Origin: Terriglobia bacterium
GTDB lineage: Bacteria > Acidobacteriota > Terriglobia > Bryobacterales > Bryobacteraceae
Assembly (NCBI GenBank): GCA_025363475.1
Contig: JANYDS010000032.1
Location: 1-48,066, forward strand
Direction of reading: 5' to 3'
Length of the DNA stretch: 48,066 nucleotides
Shown here: positions 9,353 to 17,356 of the stretch, one piece after another
Layout: every line of letters begins with the position of its first letter
Numbering within the stretch: position 1 is the first letter of the stretch
Made by a program: the position numbers and the translations under genes
Notes under the pieces: generated by a model
What the model saw: only the letters and a program-made list of their open reading frames with translations
The model's database searches: none
Told to the model about the DNA's origin: nothing

Positions 9353-9838
9353 ATGAATTTAAGTACATTGAGACCGCCCGCCGGGCAGAAGCACCGGAAA
9401 AAGCGTATCGGGCGCGGTATGGGTTCGGGTACGGGTAAAACCTCCGGACGCGGCATGAAGGGTGCACGGTCGATTTCCGGCTATAGCATCATGCGCGGCT
9501 TTGAAGGCGGCCAGATGCCGCTGCATCGTCGTCTGCCGAAGCGCGGCTTTACCAATATTTTCAAGAAACAGTTCGCCATCGTCAACCTCAAAGACCTGGA
9601 AAAGCTGCCGGGTGATGTGTTCAACGTCGACCGTCTGACGGAACTCGGTATCATCAACAAGCTGGGTGATGGTTTGAAGGTTCTGGCATCGGGCGAAATT
9701 ACGCGGGCAATTCAGGTGGAAGCTCATATATTCTCGAAGACCGCAGTTGAGAAGATTGAGAAGGCTGGCGGCACAGTGATTCAGATCGCTGATCCGAAAG
9801 CAAACCGTCCGGCACGATTCGTAAAAAAGCGAGACTAA
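9353..9838 (+). CDS. rplO: 50S ribosomal protein L15
   Basis: L15 is a late-assembly large-subunit protein. The 161 residues begin NLSTLRPPAGQKHRKKRIGR and continue with GMGSGTGKTSGRGMKGARS, the glycine- and arginine-rich N-terminal extension. They contain FEGGQMPLHRRLPKRGF. The usual spc-operon position before secY is kept, 3 bases away. Confidence 0.98.
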   Translation: MNLSTLRPPAGQKHRKKRIGRGMGSGTGKTSGRGMKGARSISGYSIMRGFEGGQMPLHRRLPKRGFTNIFKKQFAIVNLKDLEKLPGDVFNVDRLTELGIINKLGDGLKVLASGEITRAIQVEAHIFSKTAVEKIEKAGGTVIQIADPKANRPARFVKKRD

Positions 9839-9841
9839 CCT

Positions 9842-11242
9842 GTGGGAAAGCTGTTTGAAGCGATAGGCAATATCTTCCGCGTTCCCGACCTCCGCAGGAG
9901 AGTAGGGTTCACCTTTCTCATGCTGGCCGTGTACCGTCTGGGTAGTTTTATCCCGACGCCCGGTATTAACGTGGTGCGGTGGCAAGACTTTTTGACGCGG
10001 CAGTCGGGGTCGATTTTCGGCTTCTTTGATCTGTTTGCGGGCGGTAATATCCGTCGCCTGTCCGTCTTTGCGCTGGGGATCATGCCGTATATCACGGCGT
10101 CGATCATTCTTCAGCTGCTGACGGTGGTTGTCCCGACGCTTGAAAAGCTTCAGAAGGAAGGTGAACTCGGCCGCCGCAAGATCACTCAGTGGACCCGTTA
10201 CCTGACGGTAGGTCTGGGTATCGCGCAGTCGTTTGGCATTTCAGTTGGTCTGCAGGGGATGTCTGACAATATTGTCATTAATCCTGGTGTAGGTTTTATT
10301 CTGCTGACGATTCTTTCGCTGACGACCGGTACGGCGTTCATCATGTGGCTCGGTGAACAGATTACTGAACGCGGCGTAGGTAATGGCATGTCGCTGATCA
10401 TCTTCACCGGCATCGTGGTTGGCGTTCCTTCAGCAATCGGCAACCTTTATACAAACGTTTTTGTGACCCACGAATGGAGCCCGCTGACGCTGGCGGTGGT
10501 CCTTGTGATGATGGTAGGGGTGGTCGCGTTCATCTGTCTGGTGGAAATGGGCGAACGGCGCATTCCGGTGCAGTATGCCAAGCGTGTGATCGGAAGGCGG
10601 GTGATGGGCGGGCAGTCTACGCATATGCCGCTGAAAGTGAACGCCGGCGGTGTGATTCCCGTGATCTTCGCTTCTTCGATTCTGGCGTTTCCGCAGACAG
10701 TGGCGAGCTTCCCTCTGGTTAAGAACAACGCCTGGCTCAGTAACACTTTGGGCGCGATCCGCCACGGTGAGCCGCTCTATGTGCTGCTTTTCGTCACGCT
10801 GATCATTTTCTTCTGTTTCTTTTACGTTTCCATCATTTTCAATCCGAATGAAGCGGCCGACAACATGCGCAAGTATGGTGGGTTTATCCCGGGGATTCGT
10901 CCGGGTCGCTCGACCTCGGATTATATGAACACGATCCTCACGCGGATCACGTTTGTAGGTGCGATTTACCTGTCAATTCTGTGTCTGATTCCGGACATCA
11001 TGATATCGGGAATTCACCTGCAGCATCTTCCTCTGATGGGGAATATGATCGACAAGGTTTTCCCCCGGTTCATTCTGGAGGGGCTCAATGTCCAGTTCTA
11101 CTTTGGTGGTACATCGCTGCTGATCGTGGTTGGTGTGGCGATGGATACGGTCAATCAGATTGAGGCGCAGTTGATTATGCGCCACTACGAAGGGTTTACG
11201 CCGCGGGCAGGCCGGATTCGCGGACGTCGCCGGTCTTTCTAG
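9842..11242 (+). CDS. secY: Protein translocase subunit SecY
   Basis: SecY forms the protein-conducting channel of the Sec translocon in the inner membrane. The 466 residues contain about ten hydrophobic segments. Signatures include SIFGFFDLFAGGNIRRLSVF with GIMPYITASIILQLL in TM2, and the cytoplasmic loop GERRIPVQYAKRVIGRR used by SecA and the ribosome. FNPNEAADNMRKYGGFIPGI lies in the C5 loop region. The start is GTG, 3 bases after rplO. N- and C-termini are normal, so the gene is intact. Confidence 0.98.
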   Translation: MGKLFEAIGNIFRVPDLRRRVGFTFLMLAVYRLGSFIPTPGINVVRWQDFLTRQSGSIFGFFDLFAGGNIRRLSVFALGIMPYITASIILQLLTVVVPTLEKLQKEGELGRRKITQWTRYLTVGLGIAQSFGISVGLQGMSDNIVINPGVGFILLTILSLTTGTAFIMWLGEQITERGVGNGMSLIIFTGIVVGVPSAIGNLYTNVFVTHEWSPLTLAVVLVMMVGVVAFICLVEMGERRIPVQYAKRVIGRRVMGGQSTHMPLKVNAGGVIPVIFASSILAFPQTVASFPLVKNNAWLSNTLGAIRHGEPLYVLLFVTLIIFFCFFYVSIIFNPNEAADNMRKYGGFIPGIRPGRSTSDYMNTILTRITFVGAIYLSILCLIPDIMISGIHLQHLPLMGNMIDKVFPRFILEGLNVQFYFGGTSLLIVVGVAMDTVNQIEAQLIMRHYEGFTPRAGRIRGRRRSF

Positions 11243-11968
11243 TTGGCTTCAAGTTTGGCCGGGCTGAAGAAGCCGGTGGCACTGGTGCTGTTCGGGTCGC
11301 CGGGGTCAGGTAAGGGAACTCAGTCGAAGTATATAGTAGAGTGGCTGGGAATTCCGCAGATTTCAACCGGAGATATTCTTCGGGAGCATATCCGCAAGGG
11401 TGACGCGATTGGGGTTTCGATCGCGGAACTGCTCAGGGCGGGATCGCTGGTTTCGGACGAATTGGTGAATGAACTGGTTCGGGCGAGGATTAGTGAAGAG
11501 GACTGCAGGCGCGGTTTTATCCTGGATGGATATCCAAGGACGACAGCGCAGGCAGAGGAAACGATGCGGCTCCTGGGGTCGGTTGGAGTCGAAGAGGTGG
11601 TAATTCACCTCGTCGTTGACTACAATGTAATTATCTCCCGAATTACGGGGAGACGGGTGTGTCCGAAGTGCGGCACACTGTACAACGCGATTTCCCATCC
11701 CCCAAAAGTTGATGGTATCTGCGATGTGGATGGGGCGGAGCTTGTGATACGGGAAGACGACCGGGAAGATGTGGTCCGGGAGCGGCTGGCGCAGTATGAT
11801 CGTCAGACGCAACCTTTGATCGAATTCTTTGGGAAGAGCGGACACCGGGTGTTTCGGGTGGATGCGAGTACGGCGAAGCCGGAAGCCGTCTTTCGGGAAG
11901 TGCAAGTGAAGCTGGTGGGTTCAGGTTTGGTGGAATCTGGTTTGGTGACGTCGGGTCTGGTCGGGTAA
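11243..11968 (+). CDS. adk: Adenylate kinase, zinc-lid type
   Basis: Converts ATP + AMP to 2 ADP. Seen: the P-loop FGSPGSGKGTQSKYI near residue 17, the AMP-binding STGDILREH, the GFILDGYPRTTAQAE signature and a lid domain with CPKCG...CDVDG. This is a Cys3-Asp zinc site, as in the B. subtilis enzyme. The frame begins with TTG directly after the secY stop. A TTG at 11255 or GTG at 11276 are alternatives, so the first dozen residues are uncertain. At 241 residues it is longer than the usual 214-220, partly from a C-terminal tail with repeated SGLV units. secY-adk-map is the classical order. Confidence 0.96.
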   Translation: MASSLAGLKKPVALVLFGSPGSGKGTQSKYIVEWLGIPQISTGDILREHIRKGDAIGVSIAELLRAGSLVSDELVNELVRARISEEDCRRGFILDGYPRTTAQAEETMRLLGSVGVEEVVIHLVVDYNVIISRITGRRVCPKCGTLYNAISHPPKVDGICDVDGAELVIREDDREDVVRERLAQYDRQTQPLIEFFGKSGHRVFRVDASTAKPEAVFREVQVKLVGSGLVESGLVTSGLVG

Positions 11969-11974
11969 GTCAGC

Positions 11975-12745
11975 ATGATTATTCGTAAGACCCGGGCGGA
12001 ACTGGAAAAGATGCGGCGCAGCGGCCTGCTGGTGTACGAGATACTCCAGGCGCTGGGCAGAATGGTTGAAGAAGGAATTTCAACCTGGGATCTGGAAATT
12101 GCGGCGGTGAAGATGATGGCTGATGCGGGCGCGAAACCGGCGTTCAAAGGCTATTACGTACCGGCTGCGGGTGAGAAGTTCAAGTACGTTCTCTGTACGT
12201 CAGTAAACGAGGAGATCGTGCATGGAATGCCAAACCCGAAAAGAATCGTAAAGAGCGGGGATATCGTCTCGATCGATACAGGAGTTTCGCTGGATGGTTA
12301 TTTTGGCGATTCGGCTCTGACGGTTGGGGTGGGTGAACTGAGCGCGCAGACGAAAAAGCTGCTGAAGGTGACCGAGGAATCGCTGGAACTGGCGATTGAT
12401 AAGGTTCGCGACGGGAACCGGTTGTTCGATATCAGCGAGACAGTTGAGAAACACGTTGTAGGTAACGGGTTTTCGATTGTCAGGGAATATGTGGGACACG
12501 GGATTGGGACGCAGTTGCACGAAGACCCTCAGATTCCCAATTATGTGGACCGGCGGAACGAGAATCCCCGGCTGCGTGAGGGCATGGTCCTTGCGATTGA
12601 GCCGATGGTGAATGCCGGGAAGCCCGAAGCAAAGGTTTTGAAGGATAAGTGGACGGCGGTCGCGAAAGACGGATCGTATTCGGCCCATTTTGAGCATTGC
12701 GTGGCGGTAACGGCAGACGGCCCCTGGGTTTTGACAAGGCCGTAA
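11975..12745 (+). CDS. map: Type I methionine aminopeptidase
   Basis: Removes the initiator methionine from nascent proteins in the cytoplasm. The 256 residues show all metal and substrate landmarks: NEEIVHGMPNPKRIVKSGDI, SIDTGVSLDGYFGDSALTV (both Asp ligands), YVGHGIGTQLHEDPQIPNY (His ligand), LAIEPMV (Glu ligand) and HFEHCVAVT (Glu ligand). It starts 6 bases after adk. Supplying it in the ribosomal cluster matches its role at the exit tunnel. Confidence 0.98.
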   Translation: MIIRKTRAELEKMRRSGLLVYEILQALGRMVEEGISTWDLEIAAVKMMADAGAKPAFKGYYVPAAGEKFKYVLCTSVNEEIVHGMPNPKRIVKSGDIVSIDTGVSLDGYFGDSALTVGVGELSAQTKKLLKVTEESLELAIDKVRDGNRLFDISETVEKHVVGNGFSIVREYVGHGIGTQLHEDPQIPNYVDRRNENPRLREGMVLAIEPMVNAGKPEAKVLKDKWTAVAKDGSYSAHFEHCVAVTADGPWVLTRP

Positions 12746-12765
12746 GAGCAATCCCGGATTTGGGA

Positions 12766-12796
12766 GCGGATAAGCGGATAAGCGGGGAGCGGATAA
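12766..12796 (+). repeat. Short tandem repeat GCGGATAA in the map-infA spacer
   Basis: The 64-base spacer contains three exact copies of the octamer GCGGATAA: 12766-12773, 12774-12781 and 12789-12796. A degenerate unit lies between the second and third. A similar GGATAAGGATAAG lies just before rpsM at about 13138. The last copy is about 14 bases before the infA GTG. It could be simple slippage; the sequence alone shows no function. Confidence 0.7.
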
Positions 12797-12809
12797 GAAT
12801 GACACTACC

Positions 12810-13010
12810 GTGACTGTCGAAGCCGTTGTAGTCGAAGAATTACCCAGCCTGGTGTACCGGGTAGAGTTAAGCAACAAGTCGTTTGTACTGGCCCACGGGG
12901 CTGGGGCGGCGGTAAAAAACTGGGTCCGGCTGCTGCCGGGCGACCGTGTAGAGATCGAGTTCGGTGAACACGATTTGACACGGGGACGGATAGTAAAAAA
13001 GATCGGATAG
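12810..13010 (+). CDS. infA: Translation initiation factor IF-1
   Basis: IF-1 blocks the A site during initiation. The 66-residue product has the S1/OB-fold pattern: [19 protein letters not shown], then [27 protein letters not shown] and the ending RIVKKIG. The start is GTG because the only nearby ATG (12799) runs into a stop after four codons. The N-terminus is a few residues shorter than the usual MAKED-type start. Position before rpmJ is canonical. Confidence 0.95.
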   Translation: MTVEAVVVEELPSLVYRVELSNKSFVLAHGAGAAVKNWVRLLPGDRVEIEFGEHDLTRGRIVKKIG

Positions 13011-13017
13011 CAGACTT

Positions 13018-13131
13018 ATGAAAGTTCGGGCTTCAGTCAAAAAGATTTGCGTCAAGTGCAAGTTGATCCACCGCGAGGGCGTGGTACGGGTCATTTGCTC
13101 CAACCCCAAGCACAAGCAGCGCCAGGGTTAG
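13018..13131 (+). CDS. rpmJ: 50S ribosomal protein L36, zinc-binding form
   Basis: L36 is the smallest ribosomal protein. The ATG at 13018 gives 37 residues: [20 protein letters not shown], then [17 protein letters not shown]. The Cys-x2-Cys...Cys-x4-His zinc site is complete. It lies 7 bases after infA and 22 before rpsM, the usual order. Confidence 0.97.
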   Translation: MKVRASVKKICVKCKLIHREGVVRVICSNPKHKQRQG

Positions 13132-13153
13132 GGCAGGGGATAAGGATAAGAAA

Positions 13154-13537
13154 ATGGCACGTATCGCTGGTGTTGATCTTCCGCCCAAAAAGCGGGCGGA
13201 AATTGGACTTACTTACATTTACGGTGTGGGCCGGACTCGTTCCAAGAGCCTGCTGTTCCGTGCGGGTATTGACGCGAACAAGAAGATTGGCGACTTGACG
13301 GAAGAAGAAGTCAACAACGTCCGTAATATTCTTGAAGAAGAAGGCGCTGTCGAGGGTGATCTCCGCAAGGAAGTTTCTCTCAACATCCGCCGGCACATTG
13401 AAATGGGCTCCTATCGCGGGCTGCGGCATCGCCGCGGACTGCCGACACGGGGTCAGCGTACGCATACCAATGCTCGTACTCGTAAAGGTCCGCGCAGAGG
13501 TACTGTGGCGGGCAAGAAGAAAGCGACTAAGACCTAA
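13154..13537 (+). CDS. rpsM: 30S ribosomal protein S13
   Basis: S13 lies in the head and contacts P-site tRNA and L5. The 127 residues start [20 protein letters not shown] and contain the helix-two-turn-helix signature. They end with the basic [20 protein letters not shown] followed by RTRKGPRRG. The TAA overlaps the rpsK ATG by one base. Confidence 0.98.
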   Translation: MARIAGVDLPPKKRAEIGLTYIYGVGRTRSKSLLFRAGIDANKKIGDLTEEEVNNVRNILEEEGAVEGDLRKEVSLNIRRHIEMGSYRGLRHRRGLPTRGQRTHTNARTRKGPRRGTVAGKKKATKT

Positions 13538-13944
13538 TGGCTAAAGCACCGGCGAAGGGCGCGAAGAAAAAGTCCTTTAAGAAAAAAGAAAAACGCGTTG
13601 TCCATGTGGGTATTGTTCATATCCAGGCGACGTTTAATAACACGATCGTGACGATTGCGGACCCTGAAGGTAATACGGTTTCGTGGTCCAGCGCCGGATC
13701 CCTCGGGTTCCGCGGTTCGCGTAAAGGTACACCGTTTGCAGCCCAGCAGGCTGCTCTGACGGCGGCCAATAAAGCGAACGAAGTGGGTCTGCGTACGGTT
13801 GAAGTGCGGGTGAGCGGGCCGGGTTCGGGCCGTGAATCAGCAGTTCGTGCGCTGGCAACGGCAGGGCTTGATGTGCGTACGATTCGCGATACCACGGCGA
13901 TTCCGCATAACGGTTGCCGTCCGCCCAAAAAGCGCCGCGTTTGA
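13537..13944 (+). CDS. rpsK: 30S ribosomal protein S11
   Basis: S11 forms the platform near the E site with S18 and S21. The 135 residues have a lysine-rich N-terminal extension and the family core [20 protein letters not shown], the [12 protein letters not shown] region and the ending [15 protein letters not shown]. The start is fixed by the TAATG overlap with rpsM. Confidence 0.98.
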   Translation: MAKAPAKGAKKKSFKKKEKRVVHVGIVHIQATFNNTIVTIADPEGNTVSWSSAGSLGFRGSRKGTPFAAQQAALTAANKANEVGLRTVEVRVSGPGSGRESAVRALATAGLDVRTIRDTTAIPHNGCRPPKKRRV

Positions 13945-13993
13945 TCTGACTGTAGTTCAAGCGGGACGAAGATCCTTGAGGGTCGTAAACCGC

Positions 13994-14011
13994 ACGTGCT
14001 ACCAGGCACGT
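13994..14011 (+). promoter_or_regulatory. Small hairpin in the rpsD leader
   Basis: In the 84-base rpsK-rpsD spacer, ACGTGC (13994-13999) pairs with GCACGT (14006-14011) around a six-base loop. It ends 5 bases before the rpsD ribosome-binding site (GAGGAGA, 14016-14022). S4 represses the alpha operon in E. coli through an mRNA structure, so an S4-responsive leader is possible. A six-pair stem is weak evidence, and no T-tract is present. Confidence 0.3.
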
Positions 14012-14028
14012 AATAGAGGAGAAGCAAT

Positions 14029-14664
14029 TTGGCACGTTATAGAGGCCCGGTTTGTCGGCTTTGCCGCCGCGAGGGCATGAAGTTGTTTTTGAAAGGCGAA
14101 CGCTGCCACACCGAAAAGTGTGCGATTGAGCGCCGCAACTACGTTCCAGGCCAGCACGGCAAGGATCGTAAGATCAAAAAGATTGTGGGCTACGGCCTGC
14201 AATTGCGTGAAAAGCAGAAAGTGCGCCGCATCTATGGCGTTCTCGAAGCTCAGTTCCGCAATACCTTTGCCAAGGCTGTAAAGATGAAGGGCATCACGGG
14301 CGAAAACCTGCTTGCCACTCTCGAACGCCGGCTGGACAGTGTAATCTACCGCATGGGTCTTGGTGCCAGCCGTTCACAGGCTCGCCAGATCGTGCGCCAC
14401 GGACATATTCAGGTCAATGGCCGCAAGGTCAACATCCCTTCCTTTATCGTGAAGCCGGGCGAAGAAATCTCGGTTCGCGAATCCAGCAAAAATCATCCCA
14501 CAATTCTTTCCTCCCGCGATGCCACGGCACATGCCCCGGCACCGAGCTGGATGGATGTGGATCGCGAAGCGCTCAAGGGTCGTATCATCAGCACCCCGCG
14601 CCGTGATGAACTCGTACAGATTCCGATCAACGAACAGCTGATCGTAGAACTTTACAGCAAGTAA
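14029..14664 (+). CDS. rpsD: 30S ribosomal protein S4, zinc-containing form
   Basis: S4 is a primary 16S-binding protein and translational repressor. The 211 residues start [24 protein letters not shown] followed by CHTEKC shows the zinc-binding N-terminal form. The S4 RNA-binding fold follows with [20 protein letters not shown] and [17 protein letters not shown]. The start codon is TTG behind GAGGAGAAG. The TTG is supported because the encoded MARYRGP is the invariant S4 N-terminus. Confidence 0.97.
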   Translation: MARYRGPVCRLCRREGMKLFLKGERCHTEKCAIERRNYVPGQHGKDRKIKKIVGYGLQLREKQKVRRIYGVLEAQFRNTFAKAVKMKGITGENLLATLERRLDSVIYRMGLGASRSQARQIVRHGHIQVNGRKVNIPSFIVKPGEEISVRESSKNHPTILSSRDATAHAPAPSWMDVDREALKGRIISTPRRDELVQIPINEQLIVELYSK

Positions 14665-14684
14665 CTGAACTTTACAGCAAATAA
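14647..14684 (+). repeat. Tandem duplication of the rpsD 3' end
   Basis: GAACTTTACAGCAAGTAA, the last five codons and stop of rpsD (14647-14664), is repeated as GAACTTTACAGCAAATAA at 14667-14684. The two copies differ in one base and are offset by 20 bases. It is a small duplication that leaves S4 unchanged and places a second copy of the terminal codons in the rpsD-rpoA spacer. Confidence 0.85.
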
Positions 14685-14753
14685 TCGTTGTTAAGAACCC
14701 CGGCTTGTGCGGATTGAGAAAAAGCCTTGCCGGCATTGAGGTGAATAAAACGT

Positions 14754-15785
14754 ATGTTTAAGGGATTTCAAAAACCCAAACGCCTGGTGGCAAATACTGA
14801 GACTCTGACGGAGCGCTTCGGGCAGTTTACCGCCCAGCCGTTCCAGCGCGGTTTCGGTACCACCATCGGCAATTCGCTCCGCCGCGTGCTGCTTTCCAGC
14901 ATTGAAGGCGCGGCAATCACTGCAGTCCGCATTGAAGGCGTGGATCACGAATTCAGCCCGATCCCCGGTGTTGTGGAAGATGCAACTGACATCATCCTGA
15001 ACCTGAAACAGGTTCCGTTCAAAGTCATGGGCGAGGGTCTGAAAACTGTCCGTCTGGTTGCGAATGAAGCCGGTGAGATTTTCTCCGGCGCCATTCAGAC
15101 CGATGCGGATGTGGAAGTCCTCGACCGCGGTCTGCACATCGCGACCGTGAGCGAAGGCGGCAAGCTCGACATCGAAATGCGCCTTAAAACAGGTCGCGGC
15201 TACGTGAGCGCCGACAAGAACTTTGACGAAGATCTGGCGATTGGTTTTATTCCGATCGATTCGGTTCATTCACCGGTTCGCAAGTGCAACTTCACGGTTG
15301 AAGCGGCGCGTCTCGGTCAGATGACCGACTACGACAAGCTGACGCTCGAAGTCTGGACCAACGGTGCCATTTCTCCGCAGGATTCCATTGGCCACGCAGC
15401 GAAGCTGTTGAAAGATCACATGACGATCTTCATCAACTTCGAGGAAGTGACTGAAGTTTCCGATGAACCGGCGGAACAGAGTCTGGACCGCGTTAGCGAT
15501 CAGCTCAACCGCAGCGTGGAAGAACTGGAACTCTCGGTTCGCTCTTACAACTGCCTCAAGAACGCTGGCATTCAGACGATCGGCGAACTGGTACAGAAAT
15601 CGGAATCAGAGATGTTGCGCACGAAGAATTTCGGTCGCAAGTCACTGAACGAAATCAAAGAAATTCTGACGACTATGGGTCTGGCGCTTGGAATGAAAGC
15701 GGATTCGCATGGACGTCTGGTAGCTCCGCCTCCTCCGGCACCGGGTTCGGTGATGGACGATGAGCTGGGCGACGACGATCTTTAA
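14754..15785 (+). CDS. rpoA: DNA-directed RNA polymerase subunit alpha
   Basis: The alpha dimer is the assembly platform of RNA polymerase, and its C-terminal domain binds UP elements and activators. The 343 residues show the NTD signature [20 protein letters not shown] and a linker. The CTD follows, with [20 protein letters not shown] and [15 protein letters not shown]. The ending is proline-rich then acidic (DDELGDDDL). Full length. It is separated from rpsD by 89 bases, which hold the rpsD 3' duplication and a GAGG-type ribosome-binding site. Confidence 0.98.
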   Translation: MFKGFQKPKRLVANTETLTERFGQFTAQPFQRGFGTTIGNSLRRVLLSSIEGAAITAVRIEGVDHEFSPIPGVVEDATDIILNLKQVPFKVMGEGLKTVRLVANEAGEIFSGAIQTDADVEVLDRGLHIATVSEGGKLDIEMRLKTGRGYVSADKNFDEDLAIGFIPIDSVHSPVRKCNFTVEAARLGQMTDYDKLTLEVWTNGAISPQDSIGHAAKLLKDHMTIFINFEEVTEVSDEPAEQSLDRVSDQLNRSVEELELSVRSYNCLKNAGIQTIGELVQKSESEMLRTKNFGRKSLNEIKEILTTMGLALGMKADSHGRLVAPPPPAPGSVMDDELGDDDL

Positions 15786-15803
15786 GAACAGGTATACGAA
15801 CAA

Positions 15804-16256
15804 ATGAGACATCGGTTTGGCAACGCAAAACTGAAGCGGGACGTTGGAGCGCGCAACAGCCTGTTCAAGAATTTGACTACCAGCATCATTCTGGAAGAAC
15901 GGGTCACGACGACTGTTCCGAAGGCGAAGGCGATTCAGCCGATGGTTGAACATATGATCACGCTGGCGAAGCGCGATACACTGCATGCGCGACGGCAGGC
16001 GGCTGCATTTTTGATGACGCCGAAGTCGGTGCAGAAATTGTTCGATACCCTGGGCGCGCGGTTTGGCCAGCGCACCGGCGGTTACACCCGTATTACGCGA
16101 CTTGGACCCCGCAAGGGCGATGGCGCGGAACTGGCTGTGATTGAACTGGTAGGGTCGGAACTGGTGAAGCGTGCCGAAGAGCGGGCCAAGCGTAAAGAAG
16201 CTCGGCTCAAGGCTCAGCAGGAAGGCGCGGAGCCGGAAGAAAGTACTGAAGAATAG
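15804..16256 (+). CDS. rplQ: 50S ribosomal protein L17
   Basis: L17 lies near the exit-tunnel rim. The 150 residues start MRHRFGNAKLKRDVGARNSL and contain LTTSIILEERVTTTVPKAKA and GGYTRITRLGPRKGDGAELA. A Lys/Glu-rich tail extends beyond the usual 116-130 residues. Last gene of the supercluster; a strong terminator follows. Confidence 0.98.
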   Translation: MRHRFGNAKLKRDVGARNSLFKNLTTSIILEERVTTTVPKAKAIQPMVEHMITLAKRDTLHARRQAAAFLMTPKSVQKLFDTLGARFGQRTGGYTRITRLGPRKGDGAELAVIELVGSELVKRAEERAKRKEARLKAQQEGAEPEESTEE

Positions 16257-16284
16257 TTTTTACGTTCGAGTATTGATTTGAATG

Positions 16285-16324
16285 AAGGCCCCAGCCCGGA
16301 GAGATCCGGGCTGGGGCCTTTTTT
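16285..16324 (+). terminator. Rho-independent terminator of the ribosomal supercluster
   Basis: A perfect 16-bp stem (16285-16300 with 16305-16320, starting AAGGCCCCAGCCCGGA) closes on the tetraloop GAGA and runs into a T-tract ending at 16324. It lies 28 bases after the rplQ stop. It is the only strong terminator recognised in the first 16 kb, which supports one long operon. Confidence 0.95.
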
Positions 16325-16419
16325 GCTGGTTAGCGGTTGTTGGTTCTTTCAATTCCCGGCGGCAGCACTCTTGGTTCGCCAGCAGATCGATAATTGGCTC
16401 CCCATCGTCGATGGGGCAA

Positions 16420-16794
16420 TCATTTCGATACAACATGCTGGCGGAGCCACGCGTCGAGTTCACCAAAACGCATGCGCCCGGTCTCGTAGAGATCCAGCAG
16501 GAAGGTGAATGCGGCGACGTCGTTGAATTCAAGACGGAATCCATTCACGCTCAGGAATGCAGCCGTGACGGTAACCGCGACCCGCTTGTTGCCGTCGATA
16601 AACGGGTGATTCTGCGACAGGCTCTCCCACAGGGCCGCACCCTCTTCGATGAGATCCCGGTAGTATCCGGTTTGAGGGCGTGCCAACGCTGATTCCAGTG
16701 CGCCCATGTCTCGAATGCCGTGTCAGCCGCCAAATCGTTCAATCAGCGACCGGTGAACGGAAAGTACTTCACGCAGCGTCGGATAGGTTGTCAC
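16420..16794 (-). pseudogene. Doc/Fic-family toxin with in-frame stop
   Basis: The downstream 95 residues (from an ATG at 16707) contain the Doc active-site motif SQNHPFIDGNKRVAVTVTAA. Doc inactivates EF-Tu by phosphorylation in the type member. Reading upstream in the same frame to a GTG at 16794 gives the expected N-terminus LREVLSVHRSLIERFGG. This is followed by TGA (codon 24, 16725-16723) and then HGIRDMGALESALARPQTGY, the normal Doc continuation. So one nonsense change splits the gene. The GTG overlaps the antitoxin stop as GTGA. Reinitiation at 16707 would give a truncated protein that keeps the catalytic loop, and I cannot tell whether it is active. Confidence 0.8.
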
Positions 16795-16971
16795 TGCGCA
16801 AGGCGGCGCAAAAGCTCAGGATGCTGTGCTGTGAACTCTTCCACAGCCTCAAGAAAGGGCGTTCGGGCGGGGATGGTCCTCTGCTCCAAATAGTCGATAA
16901 ACCGGACAACCGACGTCTGTTCTTCCGCCGAAAGGGGACGTTACTCTGTCAATCAATTCTTCGGTGGTCAT
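16791..16971 (-). pseudogene. Antitoxin partner of the Doc-like toxin, frameshifted
   Basis: Starts ATG with MTTEELIDRVTS. It then continues in the +1 frame as LSAEEQTSVVRFIDYLEQRT, followed by IPARTPFLEAVEEFTAQHPE and LLRRLAQ to the stop. The break lies at a run of four C on the coding strand (16934-16937 on the plus strand). Removing one base restores a roughly 59-residue protein of the small VapB/DUF2281-like antitoxin type. It overlaps doc by GTGA. The family name is tentative; the coupled position before a Doc toxin is the main argument. Confidence 0.65.
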
Positions 16972-17063
16972 GATAACACTGAGTATAACCCTCCGTGAAG
17001 GCCAGGATCACTCGCGTTTGGGTCAAAGGCTTCGGCAGAGATTTCGTAAAACGCGTCCTTCAA
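16968..17063 (-). pseudogene. 31-codon stub between ParD-like antitoxin and Doc module (possible ParE N-terminus)
   Basis: A TTG overlaps the stop of the ParD-like gene (TTGA) and opens a 31-codon frame, MKDAFYEISAEAFDPNASDP, then GLHGGLYSVLS. Its stop overlaps the ATG of the next antitoxin (ATGA). The first 13 residues resemble the start of ParE/RelE toxins (strand, then S-x-E-A-x-x-D), which is the product expected here. The rest does not. I infer a ParE toxin cut down by deletion; the similarity is short and uncertain. Confidence 0.4.
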
Positions 17064-17332
17064 TGGCCCGTTTCACACAGCCAGTTTGCCTTGCGTCGTG
17101 CCATGTCCGCCTTCGATGCTTCCGGTGAAAAAAACTCGCCCGGCTCGAACTGCGCGAATGCGCGATCAACCTTTTCACTGACAGCCACGCGGTTCGCATC
17201 CAGCCAGTCCTCCTCTGACCGGAGGACCTTCAGCGCATGGTCAATTACCGCGTCGGGATTCTCATATTTGCCCGCCTGAATCGCAGCGGCAATGAGATCA
17301 TCATGCTCCGGACGGATCGTGACTGTCATCAT
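17060..17332 (-). CDS. ParD-family antitoxin, ribbon-helix-helix
   Basis: The 90 residues begin with an RHH DNA-binding strand-helix-helix (MTVTIRPEHDDLIAAAIQAG, then KYENPDAVIDHALKVLRSEE). They continue with an acidic toxin-binding tail (EKVDRAFAQFEPGEFFSPEA). Such antitoxins repress their own operon and neutralise a ParE gyrase toxin. No complete ParE follows; only the 31-codon stub does, so it seems to be an orphan. The ATG is doubled (MM); either may be used. Confidence 0.8.
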   Translation of the reverse strand: MMTVTIRPEHDDLIAAAIQAGKYENPDAVIDHALKVLRSEEDWLDANRVAVSEKVDRAFAQFEPGEFFSPEASKADMARRKANWLCETGH

Positions 17333-17356
17333 GCCATTATCGCAACTTTCTTTCCC

